Assembly: GCF_033100135.1 (NCBI RefSeq)
Contig: NZ_CP136920.1
Coordinates: 5,079,001 to 5,143,000, forward strand
Direction: 5' to 3'
From: Rubellicoccus peritrichatus
GTDB taxonomy: Bacteria > Verrucomicrobiota > Verrucomicrobiia > Opitutales > Cerasicoccaceae
DNA length: 64,000 nucleotides
Shown: positions 23,819-32,558 of the stretch, piece after piece
Numbering within the stretch: position 1 is the first letter of the stretch
Layout of the letters: each line of letters opens with the position of its first letter
Notes under the pieces: generated by a model
Seen by the model: the letters and a program-made list of their open reading frames with translations, nothing else
The model's database searches: none
Told to the model about the DNA's origin: nothing
Made by a program: the position numbers and the translations under genes

Positions 23819-24361
23819 TTACTCGCCTATTTCGCTCCAAGCTTGTCCGAAATTTTCCGATACCTCAAGAAGCTTTAGATATTCTTTTTCATCATTACAG
23901 ACAATACAGAATTCACCCAAGGCCCCAGTATCAACCTGAGATAAAATCCTATCACAAATTTCAATAAATTTTGATAGCTTCAAATCACCATACCCGGCTC
24001 CTAAAGCACTAGTAACAACTTTCTTTATTCTTTCATCCGAAGCACAGCGCTTGATACAAAACTTCAGAATTGTCTCAACATCATCTGGCGATGTGTAATA
24101 AAATTCATCAGTTGCGATTGTATGGAATACAATCTTCCATGGCATATAATCAAAGGAAGTCTCAATAACTTCTCCTACACCAGCCATCTGCCTGCCAGTT
24201 CCAAGAGAACTGCTTTGAAGACCAATCTGTAACTTCACTCCAAATTTTTCTTTCAATGATGCGCCGACTCCCCCAGTCAAAGCCAAATTAATATTCGTAG
24301 AATAAATCAGTGCATCACTCTCGACTTAAACTATGTTGGCTTTCTGCAAGCTTTTATTCAT
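23819..24361 (-). pseudogene. Macro-domain (ADP-ribose-binding-like) gene with in-frame stop
   Basis: From the stop at 23819 back to 24325 the frame encodes a macro-like domain: SDALIYSTNINLALTGGVGA (the ligand-loop region), a G-rich loop near GTGRQMAGVG, KIVFHTIATDE, and SALGAGYGDLKLSKF. The only ATG in this frame that gives a normal N-terminus is at 24361 (MNKSLQKANIV), but a TAA at 24326-24328 interrupts it after 11 codons. No ATG or GTG lies between that stop and the conserved core; the first TTG (24286) would remove the first strand. So the gene is broken, uses a rare start, or has a sequencing error. The domain would bind ADP-ribose or a related ligand. Confidence 0.6.
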
Positions 24362-24399
24362 TTTCTTTAACTGAGCTTAGACGTGTAGCGACGGTGGCG

Positions 24400-24846
24400 T
24401 TAGCCAGCATTGCCACTACCGATTGGTTGAGTTTGAGTCGCCTGAAAGATTTCGCCTAATGTGACGTGCTCATCCTTCCATGGTTCTGCAAGTTTATCTG
24501 TTTCCATTTTAAACTCCTGGCTTAGACCTAATATGAACCTCTCGCATTCCATCTCATCGCTTAATGGGGTCTTGCCACCATAGAATGAACGATAAATTTC
24601 GATTAGCTCATCTTCCGGACTAAACTTCAGTTTGTCTTCCTCGAGGAAATCCATGCCCTGAACTAGGCATGTGAGAAACCTTCTGATGTTTTCTTTTTTA
24701 GCATTTGGAAATTTTTTCTTCCATTTACGTCCTTGGCAGGGACGAAGTTCGTATTGGCCAACATAGTCGAACCTTTTTGAAGAGACCCACGCTCCCCATA
24801 GAATTATGGCCAGAGTGACTAATATGATTGAAATTATGAGAGTCAT
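24400..24846 (-). CDS. Membrane-anchored protein of an uncharacterised family
   Basis: The 148-residue protein has an N-terminal membrane helix (about residues 3-22) and a soluble part with the recurrent pattern CQGRKWKKKFPNAKKENIRRFL, then KLKFSPEDELIEIYRSFYGG. I recall the same pattern in unannotated proteins found beside other small accessory genes, but no function is known to me. It is the most upstream gene of the same-strand island, and its stop (TAA at 24400) is close to the next gene. Confidence 0.6.
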   Translation of the reverse strand: MTLIISIILVTLAIILWGAWVSSKRFDYVGQYELRPCQGRKWKKKFPNAKKENIRRFLTCLVQGMDFLEEDKLKFSPEDELIEIYRSFYGGKTPLSDEMECERFILGLSQEFKMETDKLAEPWKDEHVTLGEIFQATQTQPIGSGNAG

Positions 24847-25457
24847 TTTCTTCGTCCAGCAATAATTTTTAAGTGGCGAAAACGTCGCTTAACAGATGTG
24901 TGCTAAACAGGCGTAGACGGATTTCAGTTTGAGAGGACATTTTGGATATGAAGGCGGTTTTGTAAGGATATCACTAACGAAGCTATCCTTAAGCATTGAA
25001 AAGTACTTTACAGCAATTTCCGGCAAATGTGACAAGGCTAAAAGCGGCAGGAGCACTCGACAGGACTCCTCCGCTTTGCGGCTTGGCGAGAGATAAACAC
25101 AGTGTCTATTCAGGATTCTAGGATTCAACACACCGAGAGGTATTGCTCGCGCCTCACTCAAAAATGGTCAGCGGGGACGCTGACCGCTACCTATTTCGTA
25201 GTAAAATATCTAGGCATGATGAAATAAGCAAAGGCATCGCACGGCAAGCCAATGTCTTATCTCGCGGAACGACGTCGTGAACAAGGAACGAAAACATGGA
25301 TCCGTTTTTTTATTAACCACAGAATACGCAAAAAGGGCTGACCAATATCCATGTGACGGCGCCCTACCCTATAAAAAGCCAATCAGGCCAGCGTAATGTC
25401 TCTAAACTTTGTAAACTGCTTACAGCCACAAAAAAACACGAAGCTTGAAACTTACGC
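24847..25457. other. 611-base stretch without a convincing gene
   Basis: This region separates the AT-rich island from the oxidoreductase gene. It holds an imperfect stem-loop at 24869-24892 (TTAAGTGGCG, AAAA loop, CGTCGCTTAA), a perfect hairpin at 25166-25185, and two isolated arms of the ACCACAG palindrome family (near 25313 and 25424). An open frame at 24889-25161 on the minus strand has no family features and I do not call it. Confidence 0.6.
25166..25185. repeat. Perfect REP-like hairpin
   Basis: GGTCAGCG (25166-25173), a GGGA loop and CGCTGACC (25178-25185) form a perfect 8-bp GC-rich stem, followed by GCTACC. It lies in non-coding DNA with no adjacent gene end, which fits a REP-like element better than a terminator. 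Confidence 0.5.
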
Positions 25458-26792
25458 TTAGCTCCAGAGGTCTTCCCCGTAGCTCCAGCCTTCGCGGACG
25501 GGCTGCTTAATGATCGAATTAAGTTCCGAGTGACCAGGCACGTTCATGTTGGCTTCGTCCCAGGCGATGCTATGTCCAGCTCGCTGTGCAAGCACACCAA
25601 GAAGAATCATTTCGTTCAGCTTGGTTGAAACTTCGAAATTCGAGCACGGAGTTGTTCCGTCGGTAATTCCGCGCGCCCAGTCATCCTGAATAGACCCTTT
25701 GATACGAGGGATCGTACGTTTGGGTAGCGTCTGGCGAAACTCCCGCCATTCTTCTTTTGGCATCAACAGCTTAACACTGTTTGGCCGCATATCAAAATGA
25801 TAGAAGGTCTGCTTGGAGCCCACCATGATAAGGCCACCTTCACTCTCAGCCCCCGGTTTTGGCTCAGGCAGATAATCAACCGGCGGCCTGGACAGTCCTT
25901 CATACCATTTGACTTTGACTGGCGATTGTTGGCCACGGGCAGGAAAATGGTAAGTGACCAGCGAGTTGGGCTGATCTCCTTCATCGTGGAAACCAACATC
26001 TATTTTGCTTGGCATGCCCAGCCCCAGAGCCCAGATAGCGGTGTCCAGAGTGTGGCAGCCAATGTCACCCAAGGCACCGGAACCGAAATCGAAACGCCAC
26101 CGCCAATGCCCCGGAGCATACCATTTCGAATAGTAGCGAAAATCGGTTGGTCCCAACCAAAGATCCCAATCCAGCGTATCTGGGATTATTTCCTTTTCTG
26201 TCGTATGGATAATGTTTGAGTTATAGATCGCTGATGAAGGTCGATTCGTCCAAGCAATCACTTCGCGGACTTCTCCAATGACGCCAGCATCATACCACTC
26301 TTTGGCAAGGCGAATGCCTTCAGTAGCGTGACCCTGATTTCCCATTTGAGTTACAACATCATAGTGGCGTGCCGCCTTGAGCAGTGTACGGCTCTGCCAG
26401 ATATCATGGGTTGCGGGCTTTTGAACGAACACATGAATTCCGCGCTCCATCGCCGCGATACTAGCCGGGAAGTGAGTGTGGTCCGGCGTGTTAATCACCA
26501 CACCGTCAATCTGCTTACCGAGCTTATCAAACATGACCCGGAAATCACGAAACTTTTCCGCATTAGGGACTTCAGCATAAGCAGGGGCGGCGCGTTCCTG
26601 ATCCACATCGCACATGGCAATCACGTTGTGTTTCCACGCCCACGGGTTGGTCCATTTGGCCACACCACCGACGCCAACCAAGGCCAGATTCAATTGACTG
26701 TTTGCAGACGGCCCAGACTTGCCAATCGCAAACGGACTGATGGCGGCCGCGCTGCTCGCTATAATAAAATCACGCCGGGTTAGCTTTTTCAT
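25458..26792 (-). CDS. Tat-exported Gfo/Idh/MocA-family oxidoreductase
   Basis: With the ATG at 26792 the protein has 444 residues and begins with a Tat signal peptide (MKKLTRRDFIIASSAAAISP, with RRDF as the twin-arginine motif). An in-frame start 72 bases upstream would bury this signal. The Rossmann domain follows (LNLALVGVGGVAKW), then DGVVINTPDHTHFP and the EKP-like motif VQKPATHD, typical of Gfo/Idh/MocA enzymes. Such periplasmic enzymes act on sugars or polyols with bound NAD(P). It is divergent from an AraC regulator and next to a sulfatase, suggesting a role in using sulfated glycans. Exact substrate unknown. Confidence 0.88.
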   Translation of the reverse strand: MKKLTRRDFIIASSAAAISPFAIGKSGPSANSQLNLALVGVGGVAKWTNPWAWKHNVIAMCDVDQERAAPAYAEVPNAEKFRDFRVMFDKLGKQIDGVVINTPDHTHFPASIAAMERGIHVFVQKPATHDIWQSRTLLKAARHYDVVTQMGNQGHATEGIRLAKEWYDAGVIGEVREVIAWTNRPSSAIYNSNIIHTTEKEIIPDTLDWDLWLGPTDFRYYSKWYAPGHWRWRFDFGSGALGDIGCHTLDTAIWALGLGMPSKIDVGFHDEGDQPNSLVTYHFPARGQQSPVKVKWYEGLSRPPVDYLPEPKPGAESEGGLIMVGSKQTFYHFDMRPNSVKLLMPKEEWREFRQTLPKRTIPRIKGSIQDDWARGITDGTTPCSNFEVSTKLNEMILLGVLAQRAGHSIAWDEANMNVPGHSELNSIIKQPVREGWSYGEDLWS

Positions 26793-26888
26793 TACCAGAT
26801 TATGCCATAACACAACCAACAGACAAAGTGTGATTTTCTGGACTTTTCCGAAAGAATAGCACAAATCTTACACAATTATGTACTTGGT

Positions 26889-27755
26889 ATGGCCCAAAAG
26901 ATGAAAGATTTATTGCCATTGTGCTTGAAGACGATGGAGGCGGCATTTGAGGGAAGCCGTTTACCTGAAATCTGGATTCCCTCACCAGGTATACCTTTTA
27001 AGCACAGCCCGGGAGCACTGTTTCATGCCTTTCCGGAAATCTTCTTTCAACTGTCAGCCACCAATCAGTTTGAATGTCCCGGGCATTCCCATGGACTGAA
27101 AGCAGGAGAAATCTGCATCATGCCAGCGGGAGTTCCTCATAGAGAAACGGGTCATGGGCATCCGTTTTCCGCCTTCGTGATTGTTCATGACGCGCGACGA
27201 TTTGTGCTGCTTGAAATGCGTTGCGCCGAAGGCCAAAAACCATGGGTAATTCCGGTGGGCACTTATCCGGTTGCGAATGGCAGACAGCTTGCCGATCTAC
27301 TGAGTGAAACCGCCAACAGCTTTTTGCGAGAAAGCCTTGTCGCGGAACACTTGTTCCGCTCCTACCTGGGCCTTGTTATAGAAACGATCTATGCCTCAGA
27401 CGGAGCCGATGATTCCGGAATTTCACCAATTGTATCAAAATGCATGAGCCTTTTGTTTGCGGAAATGACCTCCGAAGACTTGACCCTTGGGGGCATCGCT
27501 CAGCGATTGAATTGCAATGCCGACAGTTTGTCAGCGCGTTTTTCTCGAGAGGTGGGTCAGACGGCGATGGAGTATCTCGCCAATCTTCGTATCGAGCGCG
27601 CCCGCGGCCTTCTCGAAGAAGGCGTCATGACCATTTCAGAAATCGCCTGGTCTTGTGGTTATCGTGATCCCAACTATTTCTCCCGCCTGTTCAAAAAGCG
27701 AATCGGTATCACACCAAGTCAGTTTAGAAATCAGTCGGCTGCGAAGTTAGCTTAA
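26889..27755 (+). CDS. AraC-family transcriptional regulator of the sulfatase locus
   Basis: The 288-residue protein has an N-terminal cupin-like domain (about residues 25-110, with FECPGHSHGLKAGEICIMPA) and a C-terminal AraC DNA-binding domain with TLGGIAQRLNCNADSLSARF and the second motif TISEIAWSCGYRDPNYFSRL. It starts 96 bases from the divergent oxidoreductase gene and lies 181 bases upstream of the sulfatase, so it is well placed to control both. The effector is presumably a sugar and is not known. Confidence 0.9.
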   Translation: MAQKMKDLLPLCLKTMEAAFEGSRLPEIWIPSPGIPFKHSPGALFHAFPEIFFQLSATNQFECPGHSHGLKAGEICIMPAGVPHRETGHGHPFSAFVIVHDARRFVLLEMRCAEGQKPWVIPVGTYPVANGRQLADLLSETANSFLRESLVAEHLFRSYLGLVIETIYASDGADDSGISPIVSKCMSLLFAEMTSEDLTLGGIAQRLNCNADSLSARFSREVGQTAMEYLANLRIERARGLLEEGVMTISEIAWSCGYRDPNYFSRLFKKRIGITPSQFRNQSAAKLA

Positions 27756-27936
27756 TTACTTATGAAACTATTTAGCCACAGAGTCACACTATGCCGTGTC
27801 TTCAAGCGGAGATTTCTGCCATTGGAATTCATACCAGAATGATCTCATAAGTCTTGAAAATCAGAATTATTCGGCTGAACCTTGAACACTGCTGACCAAC
27901 TCAATGCTGCCAGAATAAACGAATCAACCACTATCC

Positions 27937-29310
27937 ATGAGCAACAAGCCTACCCGCAAACCAAACGTCATTGTATTTTTCACCGACCAGCAGCGCTGGG
28001 ATACCGTGGGCCTGCATGGTAATCCTCTCAACCTGACACCCAACTTTGACCGATTGGCGTCGCGTGGCACCTTTGCGGCAAACTCAATCACCTGTCAGCC
28101 GGTTTGTGGTCCGGCAAGGTCTTGCCTGCAAACCGGGCAATATGCAACCACGACGGGTGTCGTCCATAATGGTCTCCCTTTGAAAGAAGATGCAGTCACG
28201 CTGGCGAAGTGTTTCAACGAGGCTGGTTACGACACGGGCTACATTGGTAAATGGCACCTTGCCGGCGATGGCTATCGCGATGATCCCGTGCCGGAAGAAA
28301 AACGCGGCGGTTACAAGAGCTGGCTAGGAGCAGACGTTCTTGAAATGTCCTCACGACCGTACGACACCGTGCTCTGGAATACAGAAGGCGAAAAAGTAAA
28401 ACTCCCGGGCTATCGTGTGGACGCAATGACCGATGCTGCGATTCGCTACGTCGATGAGCATCAGGACAATCCATTCTTTCTTTTCATCTCCTATTTAGAG
28501 CCTCACCACCAAAACAATGCCGACAGCTATCCGGCCCCGGATGGTCACACCCTGCCCTACGTTGACAAATACACTCCGCCCGATCTTCAGGCACTTGGCG
28601 GCACATCGGCACAGCACCTCCCAGGTTATTACGGAATGATCAAACGGCTGGATGATGCCTTGGGCCGCCTGCAGGATTCTCTCAAGAGCCTTGGCCTGGA
28701 AGACGATACGATCGTGATGTTCACCTCCGATCATGGTTGTCATTTTAAAACGCGAAATGCGGAATACAAACGGAGCATCCATGATGCCTCTGTTCATGTG
28801 CCGACCGCATTCTGGGGCGGACCGTTCAACAGCGGCGGACGCATTGAGGAAATGGTCAGTCTGGTTGATTTGCCACCAAGCTTACTCGATGGTGCAGGCC
28901 TTGATGTTCCGCAAACAATGGAGGGCCGTTCCATCCTGCCACTGACTCGCGGCCAACGCGAAGACTGGCCGCAAGAGGCATTCATCCAAACGAGCGAGGT
29001 GCAAATCGGGCGCAGCATTCGAACCCAACGCTGGAAGTATGGCATTGAAACCAAATCACGTGATGATTGGAACGACGACTGCGGAACCGCGAAGTGCTAT
29101 TACGAGACTCACCTTTATAATCTGGAAGTCGATCCCTACGAGTTGAATAACCTGATCGAGAGCGAAGGCCACCTGCCAGTCATCAATGAGATGCGAAACC
29201 GCCTGATAAAAAGAATGAAAGCAATCGGCGAATCAGAACCCAATATTATCAAAGCAAAGTACAATCAACAAGGCCAACTGCATCCGGATGCAGGAGAAGA
29301 AATGCTCTAG
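27937..29310 (+). CDS. Formylglycine-dependent sulfatase
   Basis: The 457-residue protein is a type I sulfatase. The CxPxR motif appears as CGPAR (residues 57-61), where Cys57 would be oxidised to formylglycine by a maturase not found in this window. Metal-binding residues include Asp17-Gln18 in FFTDQQR and SDHG in the C-terminal half of the alkaline-phosphatase fold. No signal peptide is seen, so either the sulfatase acts inside the cell on imported sulfated oligosaccharides or it is exported in an unrecognised way. It is downstream of an AraC regulator and near an exported oxidoreductase. Confidence 0.92.
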   Translation: MSNKPTRKPNVIVFFTDQQRWDTVGLHGNPLNLTPNFDRLASRGTFAANSITCQPVCGPARSCLQTGQYATTTGVVHNGLPLKEDAVTLAKCFNEAGYDTGYIGKWHLAGDGYRDDPVPEEKRGGYKSWLGADVLEMSSRPYDTVLWNTEGEKVKLPGYRVDAMTDAAIRYVDEHQDNPFFLFISYLEPHHQNNADSYPAPDGHTLPYVDKYTPPDLQALGGTSAQHLPGYYGMIKRLDDALGRLQDSLKSLGLEDDTIVMFTSDHGCHFKTRNAEYKRSIHDASVHVPTAFWGGPFNSGGRIEEMVSLVDLPPSLLDGAGLDVPQTMEGRSILPLTRGQREDWPQEAFIQTSEVQIGRSIRTQRWKYGIETKSRDDWNDDCGTAKCYYETHLYNLEVDPYELNNLIESEGHLPVINEMRNRLIKRMKAIGESEPNIIKAKYNQQGQLHPDAGEEML

Positions 29311-29341
29311 CGCTTTGAACTGTTGGTTTCCTATCCAATTT

Positions 29342-29452
29342 ATTTAACCACAAAAAGCACAGAAGACACAAAAACGAAACATGCATTTCTAATTTTATAA
29401 GAAATATAGAATCGAACAAGTTTTGTGAATTATGTGTTTTTTGTGGTTAAAT
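29342..29452. repeat. Long imperfect palindrome (TTAACCACAAA / TTTGTGGTTAA arms)
   Basis: The left arm ATTTAACCACAAAAAGCACA (29342) and the right arm TGTGTTTTTTGTGGTTAAAT (29452) pair over about 20 bases with an AT-rich centre. It lies between the converging sulfatase and aminotransferase genes, where it could end transcripts from both sides. It belongs to the same family as 17966-18086 and 42620-42712. Confidence 0.65.
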
Positions 29453-29483
29453 AATGAGATATCTCCAGCAAAGGAATCGATCA

Positions 29484-30644
29484 CTAGCCTAGCACTGCTC
29501 GTATTGCCGCAACGACGCGGTCTTGTTCGCCTTCCGTCATGGTTGGGAAGAGCGGCAGGCTCAGGATACCGTCGGAAATACGCTCTGCCTGTGGGAACAT
29601 TCCACGACGGAAGCCCCATTCGTTTTCATAGTAATCACTAAGGTGTGGTGCACGGTAGTGAATGCCTGTGCCGATATTATGTTCTTTGAGCTTTGCGATA
29701 AGGGTATCGCGATCCATGCCTGCCTTCTCCGCATCCAGGACAGGTGCAAACAAATGCCAGGCATGAAGTGCATCGTAGGGGACACTTTGTGGGTTTGGAA
29801 GAATGAGTGCATCGACGTCATCGAGCAGCTCGAAATAGCGTTTGGCAAACTCAGTCCGCCGCGCAATAAATCCATCCAATGCAGGCAATTGGTGAAGACC
29901 GAGTGCCGCCTGCATATCCATCATATTGTATTTAAAACCAGCAGTGGCGATATCATAGTGGGGTGACCCCTGCTTGCCAAACCGTGCCCAGGCTTCACGA
30001 TCAATCCCGTGGAAGCGAAGCTGCTCGACGCGCCTCCGCAAGGCCTCATCACGTGTCGTGATGCAACCACCCTCACCTGTCGTCATGTTTTTGTTCGGGT
30101 GAAAGCTGAATACCTGCGTATCTCCAAAGCTTCCGATCTTGCGTCCCTTATATTCCGAACCAATCGCATGGGCTGCGTCTTCTATCACACGTAATTCTTT
30201 CTTCAGAGCAAAACCGTAAAGCCGGTCCAGATCGACTGACAAACCAGCGAAGTGTACGGGAATGATCGCACGCGTGCGTTCGGTAACGGCAGCCTCAACA
30301 GCAGCGAGGTCGAGATTGTATGTCGCCGGATCAACATCAACGAGAACTGGCTTACCACCAGCCAGAACGATTGTGTTGAGCGTAGCCACAAAGGTCATCG
30401 ACGAAGTGATGACTTCATCGCCCGGCTTTAGATCAAGCCCCAGTAAAACCATGTGCAACCCAGCAGTGGCCGAAGAACAGCATTGAGCCACTGATGAACC
30501 AAGGTATTCCGCCAGCATCGACTCGAACTTTTTTGTGCGCGGACCTGTTGTAATCCAGCCACTTTCGAGACAGGCAACAACCTCAGCAATGGCCTCAGGC
30601 GAGATGGATGGTTTGGCAAATGGAAGAAACGGTTCGTCGCTCAT
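29484..30644 (-). CDS. DegT/DnrJ/EryC1/StrS-family sugar aminotransferase (ArnB-like)
   Basis: The 386-residue PLP enzyme shows the family motifs EVITSSMTFVATLNTIVLAG, EDAAHAIGSEYKGRKIG and the PLP-lysine motif FHPNKNMTTGEGG. These enzymes transfer an amino group to a nucleotide-activated ketosugar. The sequence and its overlap with an ArnT-like glycosyltransferase (the stop of that gene overlaps this start by 4 bases on the minus strand) suggest an ArnB-like role in making an amino-sugar for an envelope lipid. The other genes of the aminoarabinose pathway are not in the window, so the true sugar is unknown. Confidence 0.85.
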   Translation of the reverse strand: MSDEPFLPFAKPSISPEAIAEVVACLESGWITTGPRTKKFESMLAEYLGSSVAQCCSSATAGLHMVLLGLDLKPGDEVITSSMTFVATLNTIVLAGGKPVLVDVDPATYNLDLAAVEAAVTERTRAIIPVHFAGLSVDLDRLYGFALKKELRVIEDAAHAIGSEYKGRKIGSFGDTQVFSFHPNKNMTTGEGGCITTRDEALRRRVEQLRFHGIDREAWARFGKQGSPHYDIATAGFKYNMMDMQAALGLHQLPALDGFIARRTEFAKRYFELLDDVDALILPNPQSVPYDALHAWHLFAPVLDAEKAGMDRDTLIAKLKEHNIGTGIHYRAPHLSDYYENEWGFRRGMFPQAERISDGILSLPLFPTMTEGEQDRVVAAIRAVLG

Positions 30645-32347
30645 GAAGATTCGTCAGTCTGGTAAGGAGGAGGTCGATTGGAAAACAAAATAAAACGGTC
30701 CGTGGCCAGCCAAAGATAAATTGGGGTATCTCCGGCCAAGCGAACATGGTGTTGAAACTGTTTCAAATGGTCATCCTTAGCCATACCAAAGATACGCGTC
30801 GGCCCATCCCAGCGGGCAGCGACATCAACCTGCCCGGGATAGCGCACTTTTTGCTCCGGCTCCCATTCCACACCATAGCTTTGCTCGTTGGGTAAGTTTT
30901 CAGCAACACCGATTGGGCGCTCCAGATAAACCGGCAGGTCCTGATAGTAATCCTGGAAAGTATAGATCTCATCTTCGGCCAATAGATGCGGCTTTAGGAA
31001 GTCAGCCAAAGGCTTTGTCGATGGACGCTGGAATTTCGAAGCAAGCGGATTGAAGACCAGTAGAAAAAGTGAGACGCCAATGAATATCCCAATCAGGCCT
31101 TCGCGGATTTTGTTTCTTTTGAACAGCCAATAGAAAACGACGGCAAGCGCAGCCAAAAGAATCATCGCGGCAACAACTGGAGTCATCACACCGGGATCGA
31201 CCTTGTGAGCACGAGCGAAAGCCAGCACAGGCAGCGCAATGGCACCAAGCAGGGAAAGGATCGCAAAAGCCAGAAAGGACCAGCGAATGCGAAAACGCTC
31301 TGGTGACTTCCAGGCCAGGGCAAGAAAGTAACCAACGATCACGGCCATCGCCGGATAGGTCGGCAGAATGTAAGGAATCAGCTTTGACTTCGAGATGGAG
31401 AAAAAGAACAAGATAAACAAGGCCCAGACTGCCAGGAACCACATGTCCAGATGCTGATGGCGCGCTTTCCATCCACCAGCGAAACCTTGCTTAATTGCCT
31501 GTGGTAAAAAGAAAGCCCAGGGAAACAAACCCGCCGGCATGATCACGAGAAAAAACCAAAAGGGCTTGGAACGTTCGCTGACATCGGTGAGGTAGCGAAG
31601 GAAGTGTTCCTGGACGATATAGAAATCAAACCACTCCGGGTTACGAATCCCCACCAGAATATGCCATGGCAAGGCCACAATCAGGAAAAGCAAAGAGCCG
31701 GTGATCAGGTTTAAATCTCGTAGTTTTTTCCACTGATTAAAAATCAAAAACCAGAGAAAGATAACCGCTCCGGGAATCAATAATCCCATTAATCCTTTTG
31801 ATAAAACCGCTAGGGCTACAGACACATAGAACGCCCAGAATAACCAGCGACGTTTCGACTTTTCCTCTTCATGCAGGGCAGCATAAAAGAGAAACAATGA
31901 CAATGCCATGAAGACAGAGACGGCCATATCCAACAATATGATTTGACCAAGGCCAAAATAAAGCAGCGACGTTCCCAGGACTCCGGCAGACATCAACCCG
32001 GTGATTCGATCAAACTGTCGACGGGCAAAGAGGTAAGTTCCCAATATCCCAATGAGCGAGAAAGCCATTGGCCAGAAGCGTAAAGCGAAAAGGTTGAACC
32101 CACCAACCGATATGGCAATCGCCTCCGCCCAGTAAAACAATGGTGGCTTATAGAAATAAAGCACACCATTCAACCGAGGCGTGATCCAATCACCCGACTC
32201 CACCATCTCGCGCGGGATTTCAACATACCTCCCTTCATCCGGGTGAGCCAGAGGACGCGTCCACGTCATTGCAAGATAGAGCACACCCAAAAAGAGCGTC
32301 AAAAGCAGGAGATCGCGTGCCAGGCTATTCTGTCGGGAAAGAGTCAT
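30641..32347 (-). CDS. ArnT/PMT-type integral membrane glycosyltransferase (GT39/83-like)
   Basis: From the ATG at 32347 the protein has 568 residues; a TTG at 32386 would add 13. It has about a dozen membrane helices and the signature of lipid-linked sugar transferases in the first periplasmic loop: PLAHPDEGRYVEIPREMVES with the catalytic acidic pair, and later NGVLYFYKPPLFYWAEA. The C-terminal 130 residues are a soluble periplasmic domain. It would transfer a sugar from undecaprenyl phosphate to a lipid or protein acceptor. Its end overlaps the aminotransferase start (ATGA), implying translational coupling. Confidence 0.85.
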   Translation of the reverse strand: MTLSRQNSLARDLLLLTLFLGVLYLAMTWTRPLAHPDEGRYVEIPREMVESGDWITPRLNGVLYFYKPPLFYWAEAIAISVGGFNLFALRFWPMAFSLIGILGTYLFARRQFDRITGLMSAGVLGTSLLYFGLGQIILLDMAVSVFMALSLFLFYAALHEEEKSKRRWLFWAFYVSVALAVLSKGLMGLLIPGAVIFLWFLIFNQWKKLRDLNLITGSLLFLIVALPWHILVGIRNPEWFDFYIVQEHFLRYLTDVSERSKPFWFFLVIMPAGLFPWAFFLPQAIKQGFAGGWKARHQHLDMWFLAVWALFILFFFSISKSKLIPYILPTYPAMAVIVGYFLALAWKSPERFRIRWSFLAFAILSLLGAIALPVLAFARAHKVDPGVMTPVVAAMILLAALAVVFYWLFKRNKIREGLIGIFIGVSLFLLVFNPLASKFQRPSTKPLADFLKPHLLAEDEIYTFQDYYQDLPVYLERPIGVAENLPNEQSYGVEWEPEQKVRYPGQVDVAARWDGPTRIFGMAKDDHLKQFQHHVRLAGDTPIYLWLATDRFILFSNRPPPYQTDESS

Positions 32348-32402
32348 CAAAGCGGCTAATGATCGTGCCCGACCGCTGACGCGCAAGGGCTAAATCATAA
32401 CG

Positions 32403-32495
32403 AATCCTCATCCTCACCTGATGAGCTGTGATTTAAGAGAAGGCTTATCCACAATAAACGTGATGAAGATGAAGATTAGGATGAAGATGCGGATT
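32403..32495. repeat. Imperfect palindrome of the AATCCTCATCCT type
   Basis: The left arm AATCCTCATCCTCACC (32403) resembles the reverse complement of the right arm (GATGAAGATTAGGATGAAGATG, then CGGATT ending at 32495). A related run, ATCCTCATCCCAATCTCCATC, occurs near 14932. It lies between two divergent genes. Function unknown; it may be a dispersed palindromic element. Confidence 0.4.
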
Positions 32496-32558
32496 TGTTG
32501 TGAAATAGAAATGCTATTTTCTTCCAAAAGCTGATCGATATCGCATAGCCTTCAAGAA

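Noticed and set aside
24889-25161. 90-codon frame on the minus strand beside the small-gene island
   Set aside because: No family features, mixed composition, no ribosome-binding site, and it overlaps repeat debris.
29484-32347. Reading the aminotransferase/glycosyltransferase pair as a polymyxin-resistance operon
   Set aside because: Only two of the needed genes are present and both families have broad substrate ranges.
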